This document shows, piece by piece, positions 38,884 through 39,727 of a stretch of 39,727 bases of DNA. How positions within the stretch are numbered: position 1 is the stretch's first letter; each line of letters starts with the position of its first letter. The notes below the pieces were generated by a model. It had not been told where the DNA came from. It saw only the letters and a list, made by a program, of their open reading frames with translations, and searched no databases. The stretch lies in contig CAZRPU010000013.1 of the NCBI GenBank assembly GCA_964602055.1, positions 1-39,727 of the forward strand. Direction: 5' to 3'. The DNA comes from JACPLA01 sp964602055 (GTDB lineage Bacteria > Bacteroidota > Ignavibacteria > UBA10030). Both the position numbers and the translations under genes were made by a program.

Positions 38884-39600
38884 TTACGCTACTGTTCGCA
38901 TGATCGAGAGCTCCCCGAACGGATCGCTCTGCCGGACAATAAGGTGCCTGCTGCGAATGAGATCGAGCAAGGCAAGAAATGTCACAACGATGCGGACTTT
39001 TTCTTCCATTGTTGCCATCAGTTCCGCGAACGTTGCTTCGGAACGATGAGCGAAGAAGTTTCGCAGGAATTCAATCTGCTCATCGATCGTGACGTTGATG
39101 CGAATGACTTCATGGACAAACTTCTTGGGCACGCGGTCCATCGCAAACTTGAATGATGCAATGAGATCAAACAATGAAACATCCCGCAGGAGATTTTCTT
39201 CTCCCGTTTCGGTCATGATCTTCGGATCCGACTCACGGTACCCTCGTGCGTAGACGTGGCGACGCTCCTCTTCGAGCACGGACAATTCCCCTGCCATTTC
39301 CTTGAACCGTTTGTACTCGACCAGCCGCTTGACAAGATTCGCACGCGGATCCTCCTCTTCACCTTCTCCCGGCTCGGGAGGAAGGAGGAGCTTGACTTTG
39401 ATCTGCATCAGTTCCGCAGCCATGACCAGAAACTCGCCGGCAACCTCAAGATCGAGCGATTCCATGAAGTGGACGTAATCGAAAAACTCCCTCGTAATCT
39501 TCGAGATCGGGATGTCATAGATATCCAGCTCGTCTCTCTTGATAAAGAAGAGCAAGAGATCAAGGGGGCCTTCGAAGTCCGAGAGTTTGATGGTGTACAT
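38884..39600 (-). CDS. scpA: Segregation and condensation protein A
   Basis: ScpA is the kleisin that bridges the SMC heads. The 238-residue protein starts MYTIKLSDFEGPLDLLLFFI, with the invariant FEGPLDLLL, followed by YDIPISKITREFFDYV and DLEVAGEFLVMAAELMQIKVKLLLP. The C-terminal winged helix includes RIVVTFLALLDLIRSRHL. It is seven bases before scpB. The ATG at 39598-39600 directly adjoins a 7-bp tandem repeat, so the region where a promoter or ribosome binding site would be expected is repetitive. Confidence 0.96.
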   Translation of the reverse strand: MYTIKLSDFEGPLDLLLFFIKRDELDIYDIPISKITREFFDYVHFMESLDLEVAGEFLVMAAELMQIKVKLLLPPEPGEGEEEDPRANLVKRLVEYKRFKEMAGELSVLEEERRHVYARGYRESDPKIMTETGEENLLRDVSLFDLIASFKFAMDRVPKKFVHEVIRINVTIDEQIEFLRNFFAHRSEATFAELMATMEEKVRIVVTFLALLDLIRSRHLIVRQSDPFGELSIMRTVA

Positions 39601-39727
39601 GGGTTACGGGTTACGGGTTTAGGGTTTCAGGGTTCAAGGTTCAAGGTTCAAGGTTCAAGGTTCAGGGTTCAAGGTTCAGGGTTCAAGGTTCAAGGTTCAA
39701 GGTTCAGGGTTCAAGGTTCAAGGTTCA
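39601..39727. repeat. Heptanucleotide tandem repeat immediately upstream of scpA
   Basis: Eighteen units of 7 bases plus one base are seen up to the right edge, and the repeat may continue. On the plus strand units 1-2 are GGGTTAC, unit 3 is GGGTTTA, unit 4 is GGGTTTC, and the remaining fourteen are AAGGTTC or AGGGTTC (four with G). The seven-base register never breaks. No gene is seen in it. Confidence 0.97.

Noticed and set aside
39601..39727. CRISPR array
   Set aside because: The repeat unit is 7 bases with no spacers, so it is a simple tandem repeat.

Overview
The window looks like a chromosome segment of a Gram-negative bacterium of the Bacteroidota / Chlorobiota-Ignavibacteriota group. 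The evidence is two TonB-dependent receptors with N-terminal carboxypeptidase-regulatory-like domains, an Omp85 protein, small lipoproteins, a short HPF next to HPr kinase, a DUF2795 protein, a GH57 glucanotransferase and the futalosine route to menaquinone. Phylum placement rests on gene content and is an inference. Coding density is very high. All genes except three (3243-5800) lie on the minus strand, and many neighbours overlap by the ATGA type. No rRNA, tRNA, transposase, prophage or CRISPR array was seen. A run of ten Ns at 29741-29750 marks an assembly gap.

Region 1 (1-3101): the N-terminal part of a TatD nuclease, and a small lipoprotein translationally coupled to a TonB-dependent receptor. 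Region 2 (3159-12794) is a menaquinone cluster. Rightward: menG/ubiE methyltransferase, mqnD and an amidohydrolase-2 family protein. Leftward, in order of transcription: ubiA-type prenyltransferase (mqnP), ubiX (mqnM), ubiD (mqnL), a fused mqnE-mqnA, a TIR-like-domain protein and mqnC. Together these cover chorismate to menaquinone except one step, the cleavage of the N-glycosidic bond of (amino)futalosine, normally done by MqnB or MTAN. The TIR-like protein sits exactly between the enzymes before and after that step. TIR domains are known N-glycosidases, so it is the most interesting candidate in the window.

Region 3 (12937-19600): Omp85 protein, DNA polymerase III delta prime and metG in one overlapping run, preceded by a DUF2795 gene with a terminator and by an M23 peptidase with its own strong promoter. 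Region 4 (19616-25797): hprK, hpf, xerC/D, topA, smg, ybeY and an unrecognised gene, apparently one operon. It starts at a near-consensus promoter, followed by a leader holding an intrinsic-terminator hairpin inside a 48-codon upstream ORF that overlaps the first gene, an attenuator-like layout.

Region 5 (25799-31873): GH57 glucanotransferase, S41 C-terminal processing peptidase, DUF3108 protein, gamma-carbonic-anhydrase-like protein and MBL-fold hydrolase, packed as an operon that ends at the same terminator. Region 6 (31987-39727): scpA, scpB, rluB and lysS, then a second lipoprotein/TonB-receptor pair. A 7-bp tandem repeat abuts the scpA start codon and runs off the window.
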